From Symsagittifera roscoffensis (Eukaryota; Xenacoelomorpha; Acoela; Convolutidae), in assembly GCF_963678635.1 (NCBI RefSeq), contig NC_087066.1, positions 8,151,954 to 8,215,953 of the forward strand: a stretch of 64,000 nucleotides of DNA. The letters are read 5' to 3'. This document shows, piece after piece, positions 1-12,500 of the stretch (positions within the stretch are counted from its first letter, which is position 1; every line of letters starts with the position of its first letter). Under the pieces are notes generated by a model, which saw only the letters and a program-made list of their open reading frames with translations, was not told the origin of the DNA and did not search any database. Made by a program: the position numbers and the translations under genes.

Positions 1-3000
1 CGAACATTTCAAATATTATCTGTATGGAAAACACTTTACCGTCATTACAGATCACCAAGCTTTAATCAGCGCTTTAAACGCAAGTGAAAGATCAAAAACG
101 AGTCTGAGTAGGCTCACACAGTGGATTGATAGACTAATACCATTTCACTTTGATATCAAACATCTTGCGTGAAATAAAATGTGACTAATAGACTATATGT
201 TCCGAAATCCAGTTGGATTGGCGATACCCCAAGCAACTATGATGAGGAATTTGTTGTAGCATCAATTAATGCATTCATAAACGACCTCGAATTGATTGAC
301 AACGTCATTCTAAATAATCTACCCAATCAAAGCAAAGCACCGTATGAACTGATCAAAAAACGCGCGAAAACAAAGGGATGTTAGATGCTAAATCAAACAT
401 TCAGTTAACAAATGAACATTCCAAACATTCCACTCACGGTGAATTGCGAACTCAAAAACCGAATTCACTTTCACTCGAAAATCGGCAACAAACAGTCAGC
501 TCTCTGTCATTCTAAATCGAAAACATTTCAACCAGTTCAAAAAACAGTATATTTCATTCATTGCCAATAAATGAACAGACAATCAGAAACGCGTGGATTC
601 AAGGGAGCTTTCATCCCCACGGAACTATCGAGCTCAGATCCCCCAGAACAACAAACCGAGTCAACTGCACGGTGGCAAGGGTCGTCGGACAAGGAAGAAA
701 GTATTTCTGATCCACGATAGCACAAAAAACCACCCGCGAAAGGAAAGAAAATCAGCTCATCGAAACAGTCAAACGCCGAAAGCGTCACCCAAGTCCAGGA
801 TGCACGAGAGGTCATAGAGAAAGCGGAGGAAACCCGGAAGAAGTCAAACTTTCCAAAAATCGTTTTCAACGATAATACGGAAGAACAACGAACTAACCAG
901 ACGGCGCAAAAGAAACAAACTAAACAAACCGAGATAAAGAAAATCACGGGCCCAAAAGAAACAAAGTCCTGCCAGACCGATGCCGAATTCATCTCTAAAT
1001 CCACACAAACAAAACTGTCCGGGGAAAAAACCAAACGATGAAGTCTGGGTGAGCCGCGTGGACCCAATAAAGACTATACAAGAGGAGACGAGTCATAACG
1101 AGGCACCCCCAACAATGACGAAGAATACGTAACTCGAGGCCAGCCATGAGTTGATCACCGAGGGATTGGTGGCAAAAATAGAAAAGGCCAAAAATACAAG
1201 GGAAACCGAGGAAGACACCCCCATTTTTCAGAAAGAAGCTCCAATGGGTGCTGGGAGTGCGATTCATTGCCGCGACAACGAAAAAAAAACCGGAACCTCA
1301 GCCCACTCATTAACTTCGTCAAGAAGAGGAATTGGGAGGCCATCGAAACTTCTTATGGACCCTATTGGCACAACATTCGAAATCGGCTCCACGTTCGCGG
1401 AGACTGTCTACTAATCGACGAAAGGATAGTAATAACCACTGAATTGCCACAAACAGTGCTCGACAGCCTACATTTAATTCATCCAGGATCGGCGGCCATG
1501 TTGGATCTATGTCAACATGTCTGATTTCCGCACATCCACAGAACCATTGTCCACATGGCACAAAACTTCAAGCAGTGCACGGAATAAGGTAAAAACTTAA
1601 AACCCATTATAGGAAAGAAACATTCATTCCTTATGGAACCGGTAGTAGAACCTAACGAGGAAGTTCCACTAGATTTTGCAGGACCCTTCCCTGATGAATT
1701 AGGAAATATATTCTGGTTGCCATAGGAAATATATTCTGGTTGCCATAGATAAATGGTCAAAGTTTCCCACCGCGAAGGTTGTTTCCAACACAACAGCAGA
1801 CATTGCTATTAAATTCATGCAGCGCTATATTTCCAACAATGGTGATACATTATATACAGGAATGATACAAACACTAAAACGCAGATTAGCGGTAATGAGG
1901 ATTTACAAAACAAACACATCATACCGGCTAGCTTCTGATGTAGCTTAGATAATAAATACGTTACGGAGTATACCACACGGCGTCACAAAAATTTCACCGT
2001 TAGAGGCACACATCGGCCGAAAACCGAACACCCCTTTAACAAACATCGCAACAAGCAGTACACCAAATAATTTAAATTGGGAAAACGCAAAACATGCTTG
2101 TTTAGATCGAAAGAACTTAACAAAGCCGTCACTACCCTCTGAGATCATGCATGATCTACAGAGATGGTCAGAAGATGAGGTGTAAGTTAAAGAGAAAGGA
2201 GAGACAAGCCCACAAATGCCAAAGAAACTTCAAGGGCCAAATTCTCCGACACAACAGAAATTAGGTGCAGGTCCTAAAGTTATAGAATTAGCAAAAGATA
2301 AGCTTAATGTAAGATACAAAGGGATACAGAGAATAATAGAAGCACCTACTAAGGAACGTATAAAGCAGGTGGCCCGGAAAACCGTTAGGATAGCAACCAA
2401 AGTGAAAAACCCAAAAACCTTCGAACAAAGATATAAAACAGTTGATGGGAAAACTTTAACATATAATCCACACACCGCTTGGGTACAGACATTCGGCAAA
2501 TAACCAAGATTATTACGAAATAGCGGAACAGTTTTTGTACAGTAACCTTTATTTACGGGCCCTGTAGACAATCTCGACTTAGTGATTATGTCGCGTATAA
2601 ATCCGCACGGAGAGCTGGACCATGTCTACGGTTTTTAGACATAGAAAACCCCAACGCGCCACAACACGCAATGTTCAAAGAGGATGAAACCACGGGCTTG
2701 CCAGTGAAAATAACCAAAAAACATATAAGACAACAAACAAGCAGCCCAACAAAGCGAAGGGCAAAGGCAACAAGGAAAAGAACTGGGAGACGACCACCAG
2801 CAAAACCACAAACCAGAAAGATGACTTTACAAACGTACGTGCCAATACAAAAGGCAATAACAATAACACTTGAAAATTCAGATTCAAGGCATTCGGACGA
2901 TAACCATTCCATCACATCCTTGGAGGATGTAGCCCCTTCGCCAAAACGGCAAAACAAAAAAGGAACACCCCCAACATCAGAACTACAAAGAAAGTCTACA

Positions 3001-3545
3001 CGCAACCGACAATCGGCGCTAACAAACTCATTTGGAGATGGCATTCCAATAAATACGATAACTGAATCAGAGAGTAACGAAAAAACAAAGAAGACTCTCT
3101 TCGAGATAGACTCGCCACCTGAGCAACAAAAATCAGGGTACCCAAGTTTAGAGGGTCTAATTCAAGAGATGGGTTTCTCGAACAAGACCCCACAAAATTA
3201 AGCCTCCTTAAAAATTATCGAAGCCATCAGCCCAAAACATGGCACCAAACACACCGAAGTGGTGGACCTGACGTCACCAACCGAAGAAGATATGGCGGAC
3301 AACAACAACAACAACGATATCTTACTTATTAAAGACATCGAGCAGAAAAAGAAGACCAACGACACTGAAACGCAGGACGACGAAGAACACAATAAACAAG
3401 AAGAGGAACCATCAAAAGATGGAAAGTAAACAACACTCAAAATCCCACGGGGACTCAAAACTCAAAAAACTACAACGGTCCCACGTGGACCCTAAAACTC
3501 AATTCATATTTATAATTAGTAAATTAAAATTGTCTCAAGGGGGAA
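1..3545 (+). pseudogene. Decayed Ty3/gypsy retrotransposon, pol 3' half
   Basis: The window opens inside the RNase H domain of a Ty3/gypsy pol: bases 1-172 read as an RNase H segment with the typical TDHQALISAL and SRLTQWIDRL motifs. A pol linker follows at 181-384. An integrase remnant lies at about 1440-1720, with a zinc-finger-like region and the core start VPLDFAGPFPDELG. Small basic ORFs at 2216-2503 and 2671-3201 (the latter containing KSTRNRQ) resemble the pol C-terminal tail. Frames are broken by many stops, and a 20-bp piece is tandemly duplicated near 1717-1748. A purine run near 3536-3544 could be the polypurine tract, which would put a 3' LTR just beyond it, but I could not define LTR ends because the partner LTR is outside the window. 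The element is inactive. Confidence 0.75.
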
Positions 3546-4861
3546 TTTCATCCGGCATGGACCGACAAAACCTAGTTATATATATTTATACATATGTTTT
3601 AGGTTAATGTATGTTATAACCATACATATGGCTGGTCAATCGACCTTGGGAGATCTTCTCTCAAAAAACGACCGAATGATCGGTCAGACCATGAATTAAC
3701 ATTGGTTCAAACTAGTTGTTTTACCTCGCTTCGCGTTAGAACATCTGTTTGTGGATCCATTCGGATTCTGGAATTAGAAGATCATACATTGAGGTATGAC
3801 AGGAACACTGAATCATTCAGAGTACTCCTCTCGTCCTGAAAGTGAGCGCAGCGGAGCAAACGTATTCTACATTCCAATGCCTTGTTACGAATTGTCGCTT
3901 GCTACGAATTGTCGCCCAACCGACTACCCATCTGCATTTTAGATTATCTATGCCGTGGGTTTTGATCTTACTTTTTACTCCAGACCCAATTGTTTTCCCA
4001 GCACCCCTACAACTCGTATTGCAAAAAAAACTTATCTGGCGGCAAGAAATTTTCGTTTCCAGTTGAAACACCCTCAACAAATCTAACCAATTTGTAATAA
4101 ATTTCTGGGTCTTTGTTTTGATGTTAGTGCCAGGGGATATAGCGTACTGGGATATAGTCCAATATAATTTGACTTCGTTTTTGATACTCAATTCTTTGTA
4201 GCTTGAAGCACCTTGCTGAATCCCCTGTATCAAAAAATGAAAAATCAAAAAATTAAAGGCTATTTAAAAAACTTTTCATGATAAAAATTGCAACAAAACG
4301 CGCCAGCAAGATCAGATGAATAAATTTGAACAACAATTCTCACATGCAAAACACCGTGTGAACAATTTTTGAACAGCTTTATTCGAAATTTTTACGAGGG
4401 GGGTGGGAAGCTGGAAAAGAGCCAAAAATCCTTGCTTTATTTAAACAATTCAAGAATTATTTCTGGTCAGCTATTAAGAATAGAAGTTAAGTATTTCTTG
4501 ACGGAGTTAAAAAAAATTTGTTCGTTACGGGCAATATACCAGTTGTTCTATAAAAGGGCTAATAACCTGCGTAACTTTTTGGAGCCTAATTTTAATTCGC
4601 TATTTTTTTTATTACAAACGACGGGATCTCTTAGGTTTGGCCTAATGTATAGCTCAAAACCGTTTTAAAATTTTTAGGCATCCACGCCTGTACCGAACAT
4701 TTTCCTTAATTTTGGCCAGAATTACTTAACTTCTAATCTGAAGATCCTGACCAAAAATTCTTTTTGAAATGTTTAAATTAAGCAGGGGTTTCTTGAAGTT
4801 TTTTGTTTCTGGTCTTTTTTTTATCAAAAATTAGCTAAAACAAGGCTATTTCTAGCTATAA

Positions 4862-4930
4862 GAAACGGGGGCTCATACCCCCGATCTGCCGTTAGCTAGA
4901 GGTTTGCGTTTACCGCTAGGCCACATTTCC
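4862..4930 (-). repeat. tRNA-like sequence (possible SINE head)
   Basis: Read on the minus strand this has a good RNA polymerase III A box (TGGCCTAGCGG) and, about 35 bases on, a B-box-like GGGTATGAGCCC enclosed in a GGGGG/CCCCC stem. The acceptor stem does not pair convincingly, so it is more likely a tRNA-derived SINE remnant than a working tRNA. Confidence 0.4.
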
Positions 4931-5581
4931 TAAGAATTTAGTTTTAGCAACCTAATGCAAGGTATAACACTTGTTATAAAAAAATATTTGTTGGGTGCGG
5001 ACAATACTTGCCTGCTTGCCTCTCTCATCGGGTCTTTTCTAGTGCCTTCGTTATCATCATGATCTTTCGCAATTCAAAAACTGTTAGTGAAATCCGATAG
5101 ATTTGTAGTTGGTGTGTGTACTTGCTTGACCTTGAGTACTATTCTGTGTTTTGTGTTTAATCTCGTCAGCTCTAGGAGTAACTAGAACCCAATATCATCC
5201 TATGAATTAGTGAAAAAAGTAGCAATCCGAGAATTTTATGATATATGCCATGCGTTAAGTTATTTATGATTATGAATCGGTATCAATTATCACCAGGCCT
5301 GGGATTTTAGTTAAGTTAAAAAATCTTTTTAGTTAACTAAATAGCTACAAAAAAAACATTAAAATAGTTGAAGAAAAATTAATTAAAAATCCCGTTTCTA
5401 CAAAAAATTGTGCAGTAAAAGCAAAAAAAAATCATTTTGAACGAGTTTTCTGTATAAAAATGTAGCGAGTTTGAAAAAAAACCGAGTTTTGCATTAACCT
5501 AGAAGTTTTCAAACTTTCAAATTTCTCAGAGGCCTCAGTCAGGGGCGGATCTAGGATTTTCTCTAGGCTCTCTTGTGTATA

Positions 5582-6315
5582 CAGTGCTGATTTAAATAAA
5601 CCGGACGAAACGCGTTAAACTTGAAATTTAAAACCCGTGTTTCTCAAATTGGGTTGAGTTTAGGTGAAAACTTATGAAAACAAAACTTGCTTAGAATTTT
5701 AGTAGAATTTATATGATGTAAGTTGTTTTGCAAAAATCGGGCCCAAAATTTTACCCCAAAAATGGGTCATTTTGGCTTTTCTTAGTTAATCAAAAATTAC
5801 GCCAAAAATACCTAGTTGATCACAGACATAATTATATCAAAGTCAGCCCCTTACGTAGCCCAACAAACTTTATGAAGGGTATTTTCTCCAAAAAGATTGC
5901 AAAATGCTTTAAAAAAATTGTTTTTAAATAAAAAATTGGTATTTTATATAGTAAAAATGACCTTTTTTGCCTATCAAACAAAAACAAATTAATTTATACA
6001 ATATTTTGGAGATTATACCCTCCATAAAGTTTGTTGGGCTACGTAAGGGGCTCACTTTGGTATAATTATGTCTGTGATCCGCTGGGTCTTTTTGGCGTAA
6101 TTTTTGATTAACTAAGAAAAGCCAAAATGACCCATTTTTGGGGTAAAATTTCGGACCCGAATTTCGCAAAACAAATTGCATCATATTAATTCTGTTAAAA
6201 TTTCAAGCAAGTTTTGTCTTCATAAGTTTTCACCTAAACACAGCCCAATTTGAGAAAAATGGGTTTTAAATTTCAAGTTTAACGCGTTTTGTCCGGTTAA
6301 TTTAAATCAGCACTG
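5582..6315. mobile_element. Non-autonomous Tc1/mariner-type foldback element
   Basis: The ends are CAGTGCTGATTTAA and its reverse complement, both flanked by TA (5580-5581 and 6316-6317), which is the usual Tc1/mariner terminal motif and target duplication. The two arms (about 5582-5935 and 5950-6315) are near-complete inverted copies of each other, so the whole 734 bp folds into one long hairpin. It has no transposase; short reading frames inside are mirror images arising from the palindrome. Confidence 0.75.
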
Positions 6316-6773
6316 TACATGTTTGTGTATTAAAAATTGAATGGTTTGAATTTTTCAAAGCTAAATAGTGCAACCACCGCTGCAAAAATGCTTTTGATTT
6401 ATAGCAATGATTCTCCTTTTAACACATTTGAAACCAAGTTTTTTAATTGTTTAATTCAGTTTTTTTGTTCTTTATACGATTGCAAGTTTATTTGACTTTT
6501 TCTATCTTTATTGAAACGATAAACTATTCTCTCTTGCAAAATTACGTAGGTAACAACTAAGGTGTAGATTTTTTTGCTAAGACGTATATTTGCAAAAACA
6601 GAAGAAGTTTGCAATTGAAAAAATCTGCATTTCAATAATGAGCAAAAGAGCCTGCCTGTCAAATAAGCCTGGAAAAACATGACAAAAAAACTGGAAAACC
6701 TACTTCAGACTGTAATCACATTTTAGTTCGCAATTTTGTAACGCGCAACTTTGTATTGATGAGCATTTTTCAG

Positions 6774-9551
6774 CTTCTTCAATAGAGGTCGAGATAGGAG
6801 GTCACCTCTCTACCAGACCCAGGAAAAAATTTGGGCAGAAAATATTCATTCCAAACAAGTAAGCTTACAAATTTGAATTTGAAGACTCAATAAATCACCA
6901 CAGATTTTTGCTGCTTTATGGCAAAAAAAACTATAAAAAAAAGAACTCACTGATCATTTCAAACTCCTAGTGGCTAGCATTGCCAATTTATATGATTTCT
7001 TAGCATTTCGTAACACGTTCCCATGAATAAATTTCCAAACTTGCTACAAAAAGCAAGGTGTTTACAACCTTACACAAGATTTTTAAAGCAAATTTGCGAG
7101 CTGATTTTTTTCATATCACCTCAGTGGGATTTTTTTGGTTTCTTTGTTTCAGTTTTAAGAACTCGAATAAACCTCTGAACAACATAGCGATCATTCAAAT
7201 CTGGAGCCGCATCAATTCGATCCACAAAATCCCAATTTGCTCCAGACACATGGACCTGGGTCATTATCTAGCATTCACTGCATTAGGATCTACCAGCAGG
7301 ATGATCACCACTTTACCCACGACACTGCACGAAATGCCGCTTTATGAATCAGGGACGTTTTCATTTTTCTTATGAAATAAACATAGAAGAACTCTCGACA
7401 AAATTTTCAAGCTTTTTGGTTTTGTTGGAATTCAATTCACTAAAAGGAAAAAGGAAAAATGAAAAGAGCAATAACGTGAATCTGTAAGAGAAAGACGTAT
7501 GACGTACGAGGAAAAATTGACGTTGAATAAGTGATCCATTTTTAAGCTTAAAGCTGAATCTGTAAAAAGGTAGGGCGACAATTCTTAACAGGGGACAATT
7601 CGTAACAGGCGACAATTCGTAACAAGCGACAATTTTTAACAGGCGGCAATTCGTAACAGGCGACAATTCGTAACAGGCGACAATTCGTAACAGGCGACAA
7701 TTCGTAACAGGCGACAATTCGTAACAGGCGACAATTCATAACCTGGCGTTGGCAAGTAGAAAACGCTTGCTTCGCGTCGCTCCGCTGCGCTTGCTTCCGG
7801 CACGGGATGAATATTGCGTGTGAATCAGTGTTCCCCGCTCATTCTACTGCTACGAATTGTCGTCTGTTACGAATTGTGGCCTCACGCTGTAAAAAGAGCA
7901 GGGCATATTTTTGACCAATGAGTTTTTCAAAGTATTTTTTTTTTGAAATTTTCTGTGTGAAAATATAACATTAATTACATGGCGAAAAACGAAGGGCATT
8001 GATATGCGTGAGTGTTTTCACTTAACTTTTGTACTTTGTTTCCAAAATTAGAAAACATTTCAAACATTTTTCGGATTTTTAATTATTCGGAATTTGCTAA
8101 TCATTCATTTTTCATGTATTAAAAACTGTTTACATACAATTTCCACGTCTGAAACAAGGCTCATCATACAGTTTTCGTTAAAGTTTCTCCACATATGAAG
8201 GCTTTTTCCTCAACTCTGGTTGCCAAGTTTTTCAAAAGGGTCCCCTTTTGGTATTCATTTACGACTCTATTTTTAGTGATTTAATCTGACCATTTTTCTA
8301 AAGGTGCCTAATGAGGAGTTCCGGCGCTTGTAAAAAAAATTTTCGACACACCTAAAAAAATCCTGCACAAGACTATGCATTCTTTTCATCATGAGTATAG
8401 TCCCTAAAAAAATTTTAACCTGAAAATGGAACTAATTCATGTTGACATATAGTATTCGAGTCAGAGAATCCATCTGAGATGGTGCCGTGTCGCAGTCAAG
8501 ACATCTGCACTGAGACAATTCTAGAAGGTTCCAACATGTGCATGAATGACGAAGGCAGTCCCCTCTTCAGTCTCTTGTGCACTTCCAAAAAGGTGACATT
8601 TTAACATTCACTATAATATAGTCAGCGTATCCTTAAAAAAGCTAACTATGCAATTATATAGTGAAAAATATTTCTGTTGCGACTATTGAAAATGAGGAGG
8701 AGCTCTGTATTCGGTTTTCCAAGTTACTTTTCTTCTTTTGCTATTTTTACGCAAAATTAAGTACCACAAATAATTATCACAATACTAAATCGAGTGATAT
8801 ACATGATTGAAGCTCTTCCATCCTTGATTTGAATGATTTAAACAACAGTAAAAAATTTCAAAATTGGTCCCAGTAGTGAGAAAAACTGGCTGAAGGTTTT
8901 TAGTTTTAGTCCGATATCGAGCAAGTTGAGCCATCGAGTGAAGTTCGTTATATGAACACAGGTCGTCCTTTAGGTTGAGTAAAAAAGGATTTTATTATAA
9001 ATAGAACGGGTTTTGGAAGCAAAATTTAGCGCTTTCTCAGCAAAATACAACACTTAAAGTTTCTGAGCAGATGAAGCTTTTTACTTGACCTCCAACGTGA
9101 GCGAAGGGTATCACTTATGTATCGACACATGTATACTATGATCGACACATGTATCTACCCTGATCGACTCATGCATCGACACTGGTTGACTTGTGTATCG
9201 ACCATTATCGCCGAATGAATTTAACCTTATGTATCGACTTTGGGTCCAGGAAACTTTTTTTGAACGAGATAACTTGGGTCAAAAAGCAGCCATCTCAACT
9301 CGGCTATGAAAACACTGAATTAGTTTTGTTTTTAAAAATAAAACTCAAATGTGAAGAGGTAGTAATAAAGCTCACGTTTTTTATAGGTGATACCCAACTG
9401 TCTTTATGGAGTAGCCAGTTACTTTCTGAACGAAACTCACAGATGGCATACTTCTTGGCAGGAGGGAAATATCTGTAATGCAGGAAGTGTATTTGCCAGA
9501 CTCACAAACCACTTAGGCTGGATCAACTCTGTTACCCGACAAATTAGTTGA
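6774..9551 (+). CDS. Secreted trypsin-fold pseudoprotease, paralogue 1 (exons 2-5; exon 1 not found)
   Basis: Exons 6774-6858, 7153-7352, 8453-8592 and 9387-9551 (stop TGA 9549-9551) match the second paralogue exon by exon and are phase-compatible. They read as the body of an S1-family protease: a KIFIPN segment, PLNNIAII (the usual NDIAL with Asp to Asn), LAFTALGST (the GWG-like region), MCMNDEGSPLF (the usual GDSGGP with the nucleophile Ser replaced by Glu) and a final VFARLTNHLGWI helix. The catalytic Asp and Ser are therefore absent and the product should be non-proteolytic. The first exon, with signal peptide and His region, was not seen upstream and may lie before the window or be lost. 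The third-to-fourth exon join uses CAG|GGACGT, a GG donor. An AATAAA lies just after the stop. Reading frames are intact, so I call it a gene rather than a pseudogene. Confidence 0.7.
7573..7742. repeat. 17-bp minisatellite (ggcgacaattcgtaaca)n
   Basis: About ten head-to-tail copies of a 17-base unit with few changes. Two units in opposite orientation follow at about 7852-7880, and two more occur at 3884-3913, so it is part of a dispersed family. It lies in the intron of the pseudoprotease paralogue 1, after exon 3. Confidence 0.85.
9100..9215. repeat. Degenerate short tandem repeat (atcgacacatgtat-like)
   Basis: Four to five imperfect copies of a unit of about 20-25 bases centred on tgatcgacacatgtat. 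It is intronic to the pseudoprotease paralogue 1. Confidence 0.5.
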
Positions 9552-12500
9552 AAAAATAAAAAATATTGTAAAAAAAATTGTTTTAATTAATATTATTTTC
9601 ACTTTGCCACAGTAAATTTTGATTTCATAAGCAATTTTTCTCATCTGATAAAAAATTTTAAAAGCTTCCTAGGTTTGCAATGAACGATGAATGAAAATTC
9701 TTTACGACGCGATTCGAATTCAATTGTTTTCGATTATGGTAATTTTTTTCTTTTGTTTGAAACTGCAGTCTAAAAATTGAAAATAAGTCAAATGTGCAGA
9801 CAAGTTGACGCTTTGATCAAGAGCACTCGCAAAGAAGTTTCATGGGTCTAACTAATTTTATTGGATTATATCGGCAAAAAATTTGACCGATATGATCAAT
9901 TTTCATGACATATCCATACATAAAGGGTTACACCATTAAAGGGTTATAATAGACTGCTTTCAATATTCTGAAACACAATATAATCAATTATTTTGACAAT
10001 TTGATCAGTTTTTTTGGCCACAAAAGTCCATGAAAAATTTTCTTTTCTGCAGAAAAGTGTTTACAGCGAATTAAACTCTGGATGAGAACTTTGTACAATT
10101 AAATTGCAGAGTATCTGTAAACACCAAAATGTTTAAAAAAAAGAATGTTCTGCAAATTAGGAACCCGAACGACCTCTCTACCTCCCAAATTTGATTACAC
10201 CATATTACACCATCACCTTCTTGATTTGATCATATTTTTCTATTTGCGAAGAAAGCAGCTGAACTCTGTTTGGATTTTTGTGTATTGTTTTTATTGTTCC
10301 GTTGAAATTTTGGTGTTAAAGAGAAACGTGACTTACGGTGATTTATATCACGCAAAATGACTATCACAGATGGTGTAAAAATTTCTGTTCTCGATACCAT
10401 GTTTAAGTCATTTAAGCCATGATTTCATTCTGATTGAATAAAAGTTTTCTGTTTCTATACTAGTGTTCTGCGAAGTAGATTGAACAATGTATCGAATACG
10501 TCCTTAAATTTCCGTTAATGAAAAACTTCACATTGTTTTAAAACTGAAACTTCTTGTTTTCATCTCTTCTCAAATAGCTCGATGAACTCAAAAATACGGC
10601 AAGTAGTTTTGAAATATGAAATACAAGACATTAAAAGAGTTGATACAATTTTTGATTTTTGAAGAAAAAGTTATCAAAATAGTCTGGGAAGAATCTGAGA
10701 GATATCATTTTTGAAATAGTATTGCAAATGTATGCTCAGATTACTTTTGTTGTTCCAAACTTTTAAAAATGAAAATGATTCATATTTTAAGCAAAAATAA
10801 CAGAAGCGTCTGATACACGCTCATTTTTTTCTTGCACATGTGGGGTATCTACGAAAATCAATTGATTAGTTTTGCTTCAATTTAAAGTGATGATATCACT
10901 CATTCCTAGTGTGTTCAGATAAGGAATTGTTCCTTTGATCGGACAATTAAAATAATCAGATCAACCTTTTTCGTTTTGAACAAAACAAAATTGAGTTCTT
11001 TTTAAAGTTATAACTCCATAAAATGACATTCGAAAAATCATTTACAATACGAGCACAGTTTTTCCCGAAACTAGGAGCAAATATATCATCAAAATGCATA
11101 GAATTGGGCATCGAAAAAATAATTATTGTCTCTTGTAACTTCCAGTTATTCTACTTTTAATCAAAAGGGTCCCGGGTTGACATCCCACCATTCAGTATCG
11201 CTTTTTCTGTAGTATCCCAGTAATCGCTATTTTCCACTGCTGATTCATATTAGAGATTAGTTTTCCACTGCTCATTCATATAATTCAGATTTTGTTTGCA
11301 TAGCTAAACCTGCGTTATTTCAGAGCTATTTCAGTAATGATTTCGTAGAAAATCAGCACTAAAACTGAAGAAATTTTTACTCTTTCTAGAAGCTTTCAAA
11401 TAAGAGTTTGAGTTAAAAACTCTATGACTTGTGAATATATAAAACTTCGTGGCGCAGAGGGGGAGTACATGTCTAGCAAGCCGATGTTTGCCGGGTTAAG
11501 CCACGTTATTTGACTGTTTTTGCTGATTTTGAAGGTTTTTTATAGCAGTTTCATTGGTGAAAATTAGCCGATCAGCGATAATCTATCGACAAAATTTGCT
11601 GTTATGCCAAAAACATCGATTAGGGCGATTGTATTTTTTTCATTTTTTAATTACTTATGTTCAATGTGAACGAAACCCAGTGTGATAATTCAGAAAAGAT
11701 TACTATTTTCTTTTAAAAACAGATTGCGCCCAAAATTTAAACGTCTTTTGTTTTATTTAATAGAAAAGTATATGAAAAAAAAAAACAGAAAATAAAACTG
11801 ATATATTTTTTTGACTTTTGTCAATTTGGCTATAAGAAATGATATAATAATAAATTTGGCGAAAAATTGATTGTAAAAAGCTCATCTGTTTTACAGGTCG
11901 TATGTTTTTCAATCACTAACAAAAATTTGTTGAGCAACATCAAAAAAGGTAATCTGAAAAACTTATAAGCTTGTTATTACATGATGCGCAAAAAACTGGA
12001 GCAATGAAACGTTGTTTTTCTGAACATTGAAAAACAGAAATTAATCTGGAAAAACAGTAGTTAGTTATTTAATGAAAATCTTTTTGTTTTCAATTTAGTC
12101 TCACTGAACAAACTGATGGCTTCTTCAGGAGATCAAGTTTTATGTAGTTCTAAAGCGAAAAATCCTCAAAATGTTAACGCACAATTTTAATTTTCTGTAG
12201 ACAGGTTTGGTTTTAACTGCGCCTAAAAATCGTTGTTAAATGAACTAAAATTATGCCCCTTAATTACAGGGAATGCAGGGGGCAAAAGTTCTTTTTTGTG
12301 AGTTATTTTAAAACTTGGATTACGTTTTTCGGTTTCGCATAATTCAAGTTTTCGTCATTGATCCAGTTATTTGATATTGTGTTAGTTTTCCCCAAAACGT
12401 CAGGATAAAGATATTTTTTTAATTTGAGCAAGATTCATGCGTATAAATTTTTTTTGAGCTTAAAATTGAAAAATTTTCAGCAAGTAATCAATCGTTTTTT

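Noticed and set aside
558-1343. Long minus-strand frames opposite the left gypsy element
   Set aside because: Antisense to the decayed pol region, with no motif of their own; shadows of the plus-strand coding.
4862-4930. Genuine tRNA gene
   Set aside because: The A and B boxes are tRNA-like, but the acceptor stem and anticodon arm do not pair well, so I list it as a SINE-like remnant.
5728-6184. Two similar short proteins on opposite strands (SGPKFYPKNGSFW...)
   Set aside because: They are the two arms of the palindromic Tc1/mariner-type element, not genes.
7370-7739. Minus-strand open frames with repeated SPVTNCRLLRIVACYE
   Set aside because: These are translations of the 17-bp minisatellite; a repeat length not divisible by three leaves all frames open by chance.
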